From: Algoriphagus aquimarinus
GTDB lineage: Bacteria > Bacteroidota > Bacteroidia > Cytophagales > Cyclobacteriaceae
NCBI RefSeq assembly: GCF_007997215.1
Contig: NZ_VORW01000015.1
Location: 36,817 to 100,816, forward strand
DNA length: 64,000 nt
Reading direction: 5' to 3'
In this document: positions 7,490-15,096 of the stretch, piece after piece
Position numbering within the stretch: position 1 is the first letter of the stretch
How the letters are laid out: each line of letters starts with the position of its first letter
Position numbers and translations under genes: made by a program
Notes under the pieces: generated by a model
Database searches by the model: none
The model's input: the letters and a program-made list of their open reading frames with translations, nothing else
What the model was told of the DNA's origin: nothing

Positions 7490-9052
7490 TTAGTCTAATA
7501 AATATTTCAAATCTTCCACCTTATACTCCTTCGGTAATTCATAGCCGTCTATAAATAGTGTTGGGGTATAGGCAATATTTTCTCTTTCACACCAATCTTC
7601 CATCAGTTTTACCTTTTCTTCCTGAAGATTCAATTCTCCGTTTATCGGGTATTGAGTAGCAAATTGTACATAGTCCTTTTTCTTGGCCCCATGCCAAAAA
7701 TCCAAAGCTTCGCGGATATATCCAGAATTACCTTTCCCGTCCACAGCTAAGAGATGTCTTATCGTTTTTTCTTTTTGTTCATCGCCTCTCCCCGGGGTGA
7801 AAAGAATCTGAAGGTCAATATTTCCTCTGTCAAACAGACTTTCCAAGATAGGATGTACCTCCGAGCAAGGCCCACAATAAGGGTTACAGACTTTGATGAC
7901 TTGGTATTTCAATTTTTCCCCTTTTAGCAAAATCCCTAGGCCTTCTGGCTTATTCTGGATTTTCCTGGATCTGGATAGTACCGCTTCAAACAGCTCCTTA
8001 TTGCTTTTAAGTTTGGCCAGCTCTCTTTTGGCTTTAAAGATTTCATCTTTAAAGCCAAGCAACGGTTTGATCAGAATTCCTCCCAAAATCACTCCAGTGA
8101 ACAGAAACACAAATAAACTTACCGCAGAAATAGATATGCCACCTCCCCAAAATTCTCCTCCCAATATAGTCAAGGCTTCCAATATCAATACCCCTTGAAT
8201 CAACAAACAGAACCTGCACCACTTCTTAATAACCATAGACTGATAATAAAAGGAGTATAGAACCACCGGAATGGTCGCCAAACTTATCCAGGCAAGGAAT
8301 GTCATGGAGGATAAATCTGAGCTTACCAGCAGTCCTATTCCTGCAAAGAAGTAAGCGAATGCCATCAGACTGGGATTGATCCGCCCATCCACTAGCTGAA
8401 AAGTCTTTGAATCCAGAACAGAATTGCAATCCACACTTTTCCCTCCCGAGCAGAATTTCTGAAGGGCAGGGTTTTCTTTGTCGTGTTGATACCAGAGCAA
8501 GATGCTTGATATTGACAGTCCCAGTAACTTGAGCATAAAATAGGATAGAAACAATCCTGAAGCTTCATGCTCAACTAGGCCAAGCCCCAGCCAACCCAAA
8601 AAACTGACCACCCCAATCATTGCCACACCTTTAATGATCTGTTGATCCCGGATCTTTTGATTGATTTCCGGTTCGGCTGCATCTTCCCTTGCTTCTACCA
8701 GTAAACTCACACCTGTCCAACTCTTCAAAAAATCCAACCGGGATACGCCCTTTTGCTTTCCTTTTTCATCAAATAGGGAAACTGAATTTTCAGAAACAGC
8801 AGTGATCGCACTAAAGAAACTGCCATTAACCATCGATATCTGCACTATACCTGGCAGAGGGAAGTCATCCAATCGATCTGGACCAAGCTTGACTGCTATA
8901 GATTCCACCCCATATTCCTCTAGGGTATCCGATATAGACAGTAAGCTCGGATACTGGGGATGGGTGAGGATTTTTTCTTTCAGGAATTTGCCAGTATAAG
9001 GCACCTTAAGCGTTTCCAGTAATCTCTTGCAAATGACCAAACAGTTATCCAT
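7490..9052 (-). CDS. C39-like / VKOR / thioredoxin-domain fusion (disulfide formation for the peptide)
   Basis: 520 residues in three parts. Residues 1-125 resemble a C39 peptidase fold but lack the DCGP nucleophile motif, so this part is probably non-catalytic. About 140-330 is a vitamin K epoxide reductase (VKOR) membrane domain with the expected loop cysteines Cys201 and Cys209 and the active CRFC at 279-282. About 375-520 is a thioredoxin-like domain with CNPYCGPC (redox CGPC at 393-396) and a cis-Pro context TPTLFIDG. VKOR passes electrons from newly formed disulfides to quinone; the thioredoxin part contacts substrate. This domain order is known from Bacteroidota peptide-secretion clusters. 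It is first in the operon, just upstream of the six-Cys precursor, and probably oxidises that peptide in the periplasm. Confidence 0.85.
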   Translation of the reverse strand: MDNCLVICKRLLETLKVPYTGKFLKEKILTHPQYPSLLSISDTLEEYGVESIAVKLGPDRLDDFPLPGIVQISMVNGSFFSAITAVSENSVSLFDEKGKQKGVSRLDFLKSWTGVSLLVEAREDAAEPEINQKIRDQQIIKGVAMIGVVSFLGWLGLGLVEHEASGLFLSYFMLKLLGLSISSILLWYQHDKENPALQKFCSGGKSVDCNSVLDSKTFQLVDGRINPSLMAFAYFFAGIGLLVSSDLSSMTFLAWISLATIPVVLYSFYYQSMVIKKWCRFCLLIQGVLILEALTILGGEFWGGGISISAVSLFVFLFTGVILGGILIKPLLGFKDEIFKAKRELAKLKSNKELFEAVLSRSRKIQNKPEGLGILLKGEKLKYQVIKVCNPYCGPCSEVHPILESLFDRGNIDLQILFTPGRGDEQKEKTIRHLLAVDGKGNSGYIREALDFWHGAKKKDYVQFATQYPINGELNLQEEKVKLMEDWCERENIAYTPTLFIDGYELPKEYKVEDLKYLLD

Positions 9053-9081
9053 TGACTAGCAATAAAAATTTCAACTAAAAT

Positions 9082-9111
9082 TTTGATGTTTAAAATGATT
9101 CAATAAATTTG
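9082..9111 (+). promoter_or_regulatory. Bacteroidota-type promoter for XRE regulator
   Basis: TTTG at 9082-9085 and TAAATTTG at 9104-9111 match the TTTG (-33) and TAnnTTTG (-7) elements of this phylum with an 18-base spacer. It points toward the regulator at 9191, leaving a leader of about 70 bases. It also lies inside the divergent gap that must hold the promoter of the peptide operon. Confidence 0.45.
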
Positions 9112-9190
9112 AGAATTAAGTTTTTAAAAGACTATACCGTATTTACTAATTTTCAGTAACTTTTTACTAACCCAATTAACCTTTTAAGGC

Positions 9191-9424
9191 ATGAAAATAG
9201 GCCATCAATTGAAAAAAGCCAGAGAATCTAAAAGACTAAGCCAACATGAGGTAGGCGAGCTTCTGGGCATTTCACAAAAAACACTTTCTAACATAGAAAG
9301 TAACAAATCCCAGCCAACTGTTGCACATCTTGCTTTGATGGGAGAAATTTATGAGATGGATATACTGAAATTATTATCCGAAAACGGAATCCATCTATCC
9401 CCCCCCCCCCCGCAATTTCTCTGA
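9191..9424 (+). CDS. XRE-family transcriptional regulator, C-terminus shifted by a poly-C tract
   Basis: 77 residues as read. Residues 3-60 form a Cro/CI-type HTH_3 domain (IGHQLKKARESKRLSQHEVG, then GISQKTLSNIESNKSQPTVA). The frame then enters 13 consecutive C (9399-9411) and ends in SPPPPQFL. In the frame reached with one C fewer, the sequence continues RNFSEPEEELRELKNALERI and stops at 9480-9482 after MGK, giving an amphipathic Glu/Leu-rich helix that looks like the genuine C-terminus. So the gene appears to be in an altered phase here. It is divergent from the peptide operon (138-base gap) and is the obvious candidate regulator of it. A sequencing miscount of the homopolymer is the plain alternative. 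Confidence 0.85.
   Translation: MKIGHQLKKARESKRLSQHEVGELLGISQKTLSNIESNKSQPTVAHLALMGEIYEMDILKLLSENGIHLSPPPPQFL
9399..9411 (+). repeat. 13-C homopolymer within regulator gene (candidate contingency locus)
   Basis: An uninterrupted run of 13 C in an otherwise A+T-rich gene. Tract lengths of 12 (or 15) C restore the 97-residue form of the regulator ending at 9482; 13 gives the 77-residue form; 14 gives a third short tail. Poly-C/G tracts of this length are known to slip during replication. Confidence 0.8.
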
Positions 9425-9482
9425 ACCTGAGGAAGAATTACGTGAATTGAAGAATGCGCTGGAGAGAATTATGGGGAAATAG

Positions 9483-9915
9483 ATTCTGAGGATCTTGAAA
9501 AGTAGTATACAGCTCAGGAATTTATTTATATAATTCCAAATTTAATCACTTACAGGTAATTGAAAAGCCTCCCCAAAAGCTCCAAATCATCCTCAAAATG
9601 GTTCGACTTCTGTATCGCCAGCTCCACCAGGCGAGACATAAAATAAGCCCAGAACACCAATCTTAATTAGATGACAAAAATAAAACCGAATAAGAAGGGT
9701 GGAAAAATATATAACTAAATATAACAGTTTAGAGAAGTCCAATAAATCAAATTGATCCCGTCTTTTTTTGACATTATTTCTCACAAATCGTAAATAAAAT
9801 CATTAACTTACTAAAAATTAATCAATTAGATCACTTAAAAATAATTATGCCTTATTCGGTGACCTAAAGAAAAATAGAAAACATAAACAACTATATATCA
9901 GTAACTTACAAGCTT
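9483..9915. other. gene-free stretch between regulator and tRNA remnant
   Basis: About 430 A+T-rich bases. No convincing gene, integrase or repeat is visible. A minus frame at 9593-9784 lacks any family features and is not called. Confidence 0.5.
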
Positions 9916-9940
9916 AGGTTCGAATCCTGCCACCCCGACA
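9916..9940 (+). other. 3' end of a tRNA gene (Pro-like), probable right attachment site (attR)
   Basis: AGG-TTCGAAT-CCTGC followed by CACCCCG-A-CA is the T-loop, the 3' side of the T-stem and the 3' acceptor strand of a tRNA whose 5' end would be CGGGGTG, as in Bacteroidota tRNA-Pro. The bases before AGG (GCTT instead of an expected GC) do not complete the T-stem, and no D-arm, anticodon arm or CGGGGTG lies upstream, so only the last ~25 bases are present. A terminator follows at once. In elements that integrate at tRNA 3' ends, this leftover marks the end distal to the restored tRNA, so the island would extend to the left, through the peptide cluster. Confidence 0.65.
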
Positions 9941-9942
9941 TT

Positions 9943-9974
9943 AAAGCCTTTGAATAATTTCAAAGGCTTTTTTT
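9943..9974 (+). terminator. rho-independent terminator of the former tRNA gene
   Basis: AAAGCCTTTGA pairs with TCAAAGGCTTT around a 6-base loop, followed by a T run. It lies 3 bases after the tRNA 3' remnant, which is where a tRNA terminator belongs. Confidence 0.75.
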
Positions 9975-10230
9975 GTGCCCTATAAGTTCAGAATTAATAC
10001 ATTAAATAGAGGTTGTAGATTCTCCTGGTAGCCATCGGGACATTTAGGCCGTTTCAGTCACCCCCGCCTGCAGTTCGGGCAAGGGGCTTCTGGCTGAATG
10101 AGCAGAGGGATTGTGGTTACTGGCAACATTTCAGATAATCAGATTTACTTTTACAGTTTCATGTGGATTGTACATCTCCAGGCAATTTTCCACCTTCTTA
10201 CTTTCCGCCTTTGTACTTTCTACAACCTTC

Positions 10231-10974
10231 TCAATATCTTATTTCCCACATCCAAGCTCCCCTGCTTTCGATGGAAGATTGGATAAACTCTCGGACTATG
10301 TCCTGATATTTAGTGCCCGACACTTCTCTCCCTTTTAGTTTTTTTGGCAGGGTGATGATTTCTTCCGGTTCTCCAAAAGTGATTTTCTCGGCTTCCACGA
10401 TTAGCATCCCGTCGTTGATATCATAAGCCAAAATCAAACCTGGAAGCCCGAATTGTTCCTCTGGACCCATAGGAACGGGAATATCTGAGGCAAACCAAGC
10501 AGTGATCTTTTGGCCTTTAATACTGTCTTCGGACACAGCTTTCATACACATGTGTCCCAGAATATCCCGTATTTCGTTCATTACCCTCCATTTTGGAGTA
10601 TTTAGGCTGTCGCGAACGATATAAGTTTTGCCCATTTGATCCATGTATTTCAGATAGGTCTGGTCTTCAAAATTATTTTCAATGAAATAGTCTTCCACTT
10701 GCCAAGAGTAGCTACGCACTTCATAGGGTTCACCGAAAGTGTAGAGACTTTTTTCTGGCCAAAACTGAAGTTTCATTCGGGTGCTGTAGCCTTCAGGATT
10801 ACTCCAAGTGAGTAGAATTCTGTCCTTTTCCTGTTGGGTAATGTGGGGCAGGTTGGAATAGATTTTATCATAGAAAATGCGGTATCGGTATTCTACCTCG
10901 CCCACTACATTTTGGGCTTTTAGTCCTGTGGAAATTAATATTAGGATAAGGGTCTTTAGGTATTTTAATTTCAT
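10231..10974 (-). CDS. GLPGLI family protein
   Basis: 247 residues with an N-terminal signal peptide (hydrophobic about 7-18, likely cleavage after GLKAQ). The motif EQFGLPGLILAYDI near 167-180 contains the GLPGLI string that defines this Bacteroidota family. Upstream are the usual conserved parts: a beta-rich stretch VVGEVEYRYRIFYD and the central MNEIRDILGHMCMKAV. These proteins are periplasmic or outer-membrane associated, of unknown function, and often encoded next to outer-membrane receptors. Here the gene lies 300 bases downstream of a barrel-protein gene on the same strand, the typical pairing. The last residues overlap no other gene. Confidence 0.85.
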   Translation of the reverse strand: MKLKYLKTLILILISTGLKAQNVVGEVEYRYRIFYDKIYSNLPHITQQEKDRILLTWSNPEGYSTRMKLQFWPEKSLYTFGEPYEVRSYSWQVEDYFIENNFEDQTYLKYMDQMGKTYIVRDSLNTPKWRVMNEIRDILGHMCMKAVSEDSIKGQKITAWFASDIPVPMGPEEQFGLPGLILAYDINDGMLIVEAEKITFGEPEEIITLPKKLKGREVSGTKYQDIVREFIQSSIESRGAWMWEIRY

Positions 10975-11274
10975 TGTTTTGATGATTTAAGAATTGGCTG
11001 AATCAGAATATGCGGAATGGATTTGCAAAATATACCAACAGTGAAACCTGTCTTTTTAACTACATACACCTTGGTGAATAGGGAGGAATCAACGGCTTTT
11101 TTTATTGGTAAACTAGGTGGTTTGTATTTCTTGAAATGTATGTTTTAATTCTATCACGACGACTATTGATCATGCCGAAACGGTTAATGGGGGAAGCAGC
11201 CTATATCCCATGTAATAGACTTGCCTCTCGGTGACTTTGCGACTATAGAACTTCCCCCTTTACAACGTACTATG
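10975..11274. other. intergenic region between barrel and GLPGLI genes
   Basis: 300 bases without a gene. A distant inverted pair GGGGGAAG (about 11189) and CTTCCCCC (about 11250) brackets the region just after the barrel gene stop; it is too widely spaced to call as a terminator. Confidence 0.4.
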
Positions 11275-14091
11275 CTATCTATATTTTTTCACTTCTACTC
11301 CCCGCATATTGTAGGTCACTCCGAGTAGGAAATATCTTGATAGCGTTTCAATCCTTCCAGTGGAAACATAGTTTTGGCCCGCAAACTGGCTGATGGTTTG
11401 ATTTTGCTTGAAGATGTCGTAAGCGGAAAGCCTGACTTCCCATTTTTTAGCCTCGCCGAGTAGTTTATAGACGAATGCATTGAGGATAGGTACTTTCTGA
11501 TCAAATCCAAAACTTTCGTTTTCATATCGATTATAGTTGAATTTCACATCTAGGTAAAAATCTTTTGGGAATTTGATGTTCATATTACTATATGCACTCC
11601 AATTTATTATGTCCTGGTTTTGGGCGGGGTTTTGTTCGTATTTGGTTTTGCTAAGTCGGAAGGATGACCCGGTATATAGGCTGAACCATTCTAATGGGGT
11701 CAGATTTAAATTCACCCCAAAGTTATTGCTATAAGTTTTGGTCTCTGTCTCGATTGAGTTGATTAGGGAGAGACTTTTAGAATAGGACGGATTTGCTGAA
11801 AAATACGCGGTAGCCTTGGTTTTTACGATAGGAAATCCAAAACCTAGGTATGGGTAATAACGCTGTCCCCCGGAAACATTTCCTGCCTTATACGTAGTGA
11901 CAAAGGTTTCTGGGTCTATGGTTTGGTTTTGAACGACTTGATTCTGATAGAATGTTGAATTGAATGAAAACCGCAAATTTATAAACGTGGCAGGATCATA
12001 CATATCGTATCCTGTATTGAAAGAATGGGATACTTCGGGCTGTAGATCAGGATTTCCTTCCCGTATATACAATGGATTTGATATGTCCTTGAATGGCTGT
12101 AGGTCTGCGATATTTGGCGGAGTGACGCCCATAGCATAGCTTGCGTTGATACGCTTGTTGCCTTTCATTGTTTTGTAGTAAGACACATTAGGAGTGAAAT
12201 TGAGGTAGTTCTTATCCACTCGGCCTAATATCTCACTAGCTTCTACCACTGAAAACTGCCCGTTCAATCGGTAGTTGGAGGCGGCTAAACCCACGCTTAA
12301 ATTAGAGCCTTTGTTAGCATATCGGATGCTGGAACCGAACCTGTTGTAGGTGATTGTGTTATCAAAAAACCTACTAAGATCTGGATTTAGCTCTTGGGTA
12401 TCACTTGCCTCCACATCGAATACTTTTCGGTTTGTTTCGCTTTTTGATTGGCTGAAATTGTAGAAAGTCTCCCAGAAAAATATTTTTTTGATGGGTTCGA
12501 CAAAGAGTAGGCTTGACTTGATCTGGTTAGAGCCATTCAGTGCCTGGTTCAATTGATCCAAGTTTCGGAAATAGGTATTTGGGTCTGTTGAGTTCATGAG
12601 ATCTACAACGGATTTTTGTATACCATTTTGGTCTGCCTTACTATAAGTATCACTGAGACTGGCAGCAAAGTTTCGTCCGTTTTTTTTGAATTTATGCCTA
12701 TATATTGCAGTGCCCTGAAAGGCCCCTGACCATTTATCCGATTGGTTGTTCCTATCCATTTGGCTTTGCTCTGTGCTACTGCGAATCAGCTCCTGATGGC
12801 TGGCCAAGGCTGTAGTAAGTGAACTTATCCTTCCTTTTGCGTTAATGGTGATGGTGTTGGCGCTGTCTAATTCGTTTTGAAAACGAAGGTTTACCCGATG
12901 GTGACCTGCCATGTTATTTTGTAAGCTTTGGTCAGTGGAAGTGAAGGATGTATTGTCCTGCAGGAAGTTTGTTCTGCTATTGAAGCTCTCTATCGTTTGA
13001 TCACTGCGGCTATAGAAGTAATTGCTACTGAAATCCTTCTTGTCCTTCAGGTAATTATAATTTATGCCGATGGCTTGGTTGTTGGAATAGCCAGAGTTGA
13101 GATTGTTGAAGGGGATTTCGAAAGATTCATCATTGGACCCTCCTGAAAAGGAAATATAATTCATCCCACCACTTCCATTAAAACCAAAGTCGCCGGTGTC
13201 ACCAAATTGAAATGCACTGCTCCCTTTAAACTCCTGTAGGTCATCCCAGCTCAGACCGGATTGGTTGATATTATTGCCATAGCCGATGATCGAAAATTGA
13301 TTGACTTTGTCAAATTTATTGAAAGAAGCATTTGAGGACCATCTTCCGTCTGTACCCCCTGCAGCTGAAAGCTTGCCAAAACCTCCCTTTTTAGCTTCCT
13401 CCTTCAGTTCAACATTTAAGGTTTTTTCCTTCACTCCATCTTCCACACCTGTGAGCTTGGACTGTTCTGACTTGTCATCGTATAGCTGAAGCTTGCTTAT
13501 TGACTCTGCATTCAAGTTTTGCGTGGCCATTTTGGTGTTTCCTCCAAAAAAACGCCTTCCATCCACAGTTACTTTCTGTACTTGTTGCCCTTGTGCAACT
13601 ATATTTCCATCCTTGTCGATTTCTATTCCGGGCAGCTTGCGGAGCAATTCTTCCAGGGTCGCTCCAGGGGGTACTTTAAATTTGCTTGCATCGTACTCAA
13701 GCGTGTCTCCACGCATCATCAACGGTGCTTTGGCGGCTTTCACCACCACCTCATAGAGTTCCTGTAAGATGGGCATCAACTGAATCTCATCGACTTCCAA
13801 GTCACCTGTTTCGGGAAGAACCAGTTCTTTCTGGATGGGGAGGTACCCCATATAGGTAGCTTTGATGAGCAGCGGTTGCTTTTCTACGTTTTTGAATTGA
13901 TACTCTCCGTCTTTATTAGTCAGCGTGTATGCCACCAAGGCCGAGTCTTTTGGGCTAAGAAGTAGCACTGAGGTGTAGTCGAGCGGTATATTCGTGGTGT
14001 CTTTCACCACTCCCCGAATAGTAAGTTTGGATTGGGCATGCGAAGCAAAAGTGATGGCAGCCAAAAGAAGGTATGAAATGAGGAATTTCAT
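11275..14091 (-). CDS. outer-membrane beta-barrel protein, TonB-receptor-like, with CarboxypepD_reg-like N-terminus
   Basis: 938 residues. Signal peptide (MKFLISYLLLAAITFASHAQ), then an Ig-like CarboxypepD_reg domain (about 22-105, RGVVKDTTNIPLDYTSVLLL), then a plug-like region (GDTLEYDASKFKVPPGATLE, LLRKLPGIEIDKDGNIVAQG, about 128-180), then a long barrel with many aromatic-ended strands. This is the outer membrane beta-barrel family (OMP_b-brl_3 type), related to TonB-dependent receptors but usually without a clear TonB box. Substrate unknown. The downstream GLPGLI gene is its usual neighbour. The 0.5-kb region upstream contains clustered ACTAGT motifs that could be part of its control. Confidence 0.85.
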   Translation of the reverse strand: MKFLISYLLLAAITFASHAQSKLTIRGVVKDTTNIPLDYTSVLLLSPKDSALVAYTLTNKDGEYQFKNVEKQPLLIKATYMGYLPIQKELVLPETGDLEVDEIQLMPILQELYEVVVKAAKAPLMMRGDTLEYDASKFKVPPGATLEELLRKLPGIEIDKDGNIVAQGQQVQKVTVDGRRFFGGNTKMATQNLNAESISKLQLYDDKSEQSKLTGVEDGVKEKTLNVELKEEAKKGGFGKLSAAGGTDGRWSSNASFNKFDKVNQFSIIGYGNNINQSGLSWDDLQEFKGSSAFQFGDTGDFGFNGSGGMNYISFSGGSNDESFEIPFNNLNSGYSNNQAIGINYNYLKDKKDFSSNYFYSRSDQTIESFNSRTNFLQDNTSFTSTDQSLQNNMAGHHRVNLRFQNELDSANTITINAKGRISSLTTALASHQELIRSSTEQSQMDRNNQSDKWSGAFQGTAIYRHKFKKNGRNFAASLSDTYSKADQNGIQKSVVDLMNSTDPNTYFRNLDQLNQALNGSNQIKSSLLFVEPIKKIFFWETFYNFSQSKSETNRKVFDVEASDTQELNPDLSRFFDNTITYNRFGSSIRYANKGSNLSVGLAASNYRLNGQFSVVEASEILGRVDKNYLNFTPNVSYYKTMKGNKRINASYAMGVTPPNIADLQPFKDISNPLYIREGNPDLQPEVSHSFNTGYDMYDPATFINLRFSFNSTFYQNQVVQNQTIDPETFVTTYKAGNVSGGQRYYPYLGFGFPIVKTKATAYFSANPSYSKSLSLINSIETETKTYSNNFGVNLNLTPLEWFSLYTGSSFRLSKTKYEQNPAQNQDIINWSAYSNMNIKFPKDFYLDVKFNYNRYENESFGFDQKVPILNAFVYKLLGEAKKWEVRLSAYDIFKQNQTISQFAGQNYVSTGRIETLSRYFLLGVTYNMRGVEVKKYR

Positions 14092-14639
14092 TTTTTTTCA
14101 GTTTATATTTTTAACAATAATTTCCTTAACTAAAAATTACCCCACTAATCACTACCAATTCATCTTAACAGATTGAATTGGTAGGGTGAGATGGCAGGCT
14201 CAGGATTATTTGCATAGATTTTCAATCCAGCTAAAAAAGTTGAAGATGAGCGACTTTTACTTGTTGCAACCCTTATTCGACCTTTTTAAATAGTACTCTT
14301 AAGCCTCAAATTCTAATAGTATATGCCCCTTCACTTCTCTCCACTTCGAATAGTTATCTTTTAAACAAATCAAAAATTCCTTCTATCAAGTAGTGCCATT
14401 CAACAAAAAATTGGCAAATACTTAATTACTAGTACTAGTGACTATTTTACTAGTACGATTATAGTAATGATTTGAATAAAAGCAGCAAACTAATTTGTTA
14501 AATAATGTTATTAGGGTGGGGAGCTATGGAAATAATTCTAAGGTGAAAAGTGAGAAATACATCCTGTTAATAGGTGAATTTTTTAAAAATCGATTTCACC
14601 CAAGTGGAAAAGAGAAATATCGGTATTTTTTCTTCCTTG
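14092..14639. other. intergenic region with clustered ACTAGT motifs
   Basis: About 550 bases upstream of the barrel gene without coding potential. ACTAGTACTAGT at 14428-14439 is a perfect 12-base palindrome, and another ACTAGT follows at 14449-14454, inside an A+T-rich stretch. It could be an operator; no protein is known to fit. Confidence 0.35.
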
Positions 14640-14811
14640 CCAATCAGCCATCATTACCTGCTAGTTACCGGTAAGTACATGGTATGAAATCATAGGAGAT
14701 CACACGCTGGCAAATGCTATTTTAGACAGAATTGTGCAAGACGCACATCGCATCGAACTACAGGGAGAATCCCAAAGAAGAAAACGTAAAATCAATCCCG
14801 AAAATCAATAA
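14640..14811 (+). pseudogene. istB: C-terminal remnant of IstB (IS21-family transposition helper)
   Basis: From 14680 the frame reads WYEIIGDHTLANAILDRI, then VQDAHRIELQGESQRRKR and a stop at 14809-14811. This matches the end of IstB ATPases (WYE..GD.T.ADAILDR..H..HRIEL.GES.RK). Upstream, a related stretch resembling the SQLP part (14650-14673) is in other frames and a TAG at 14662-14664 breaks the reading frame, so this is a decayed fragment of about 50 codons. No IstA or IS ends are recognisable nearby. It shows past insertion-sequence activity between the barrel gene and the hip operon. Confidence 0.75.
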
Positions 14812-15096
14812 CTTTAACACGATGGTAAGTCTACTATTCCAAAAATATAACTTCTCAAGCGCCTGAGTTTGCATCACTGTCCGATGTCAACTTCGTCATT
14901 TTTTGTATCCAAATCCTTCTCAAAAGAATTCGACTTTTAGGATAGCCTATTTCACAAGCCAGTAGAGTAATTTGAACATCGAGGTTGTTTCTTTTAACTC
15001 AAAAACTTGGCTAACGAGAAGCCTTTCACTTTATGTTTGACTCTTCGTTTTAACTTCGGGGAACTTAGTGGGTTGTATATCCTCTTTAGCCCAGGA

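Noticed and set aside
9593..9784. Small minus-strand gene of 63 residues
   Set aside because: Low complexity, no start signal or family; probably chance.
9916..9940. A full tRNA gene
   Set aside because: Only the T-loop, the 3' side of its stem and the 3' acceptor strand are present; no anticodon arm or 5' acceptor strand lies upstream.
10098..10338. Overlapping plus-strand open frames near the GLPGLI gene end
   Set aside because: They overlap the GLPGLI gene on the opposite strand or lie in low-complexity sequence; no start or family evidence.
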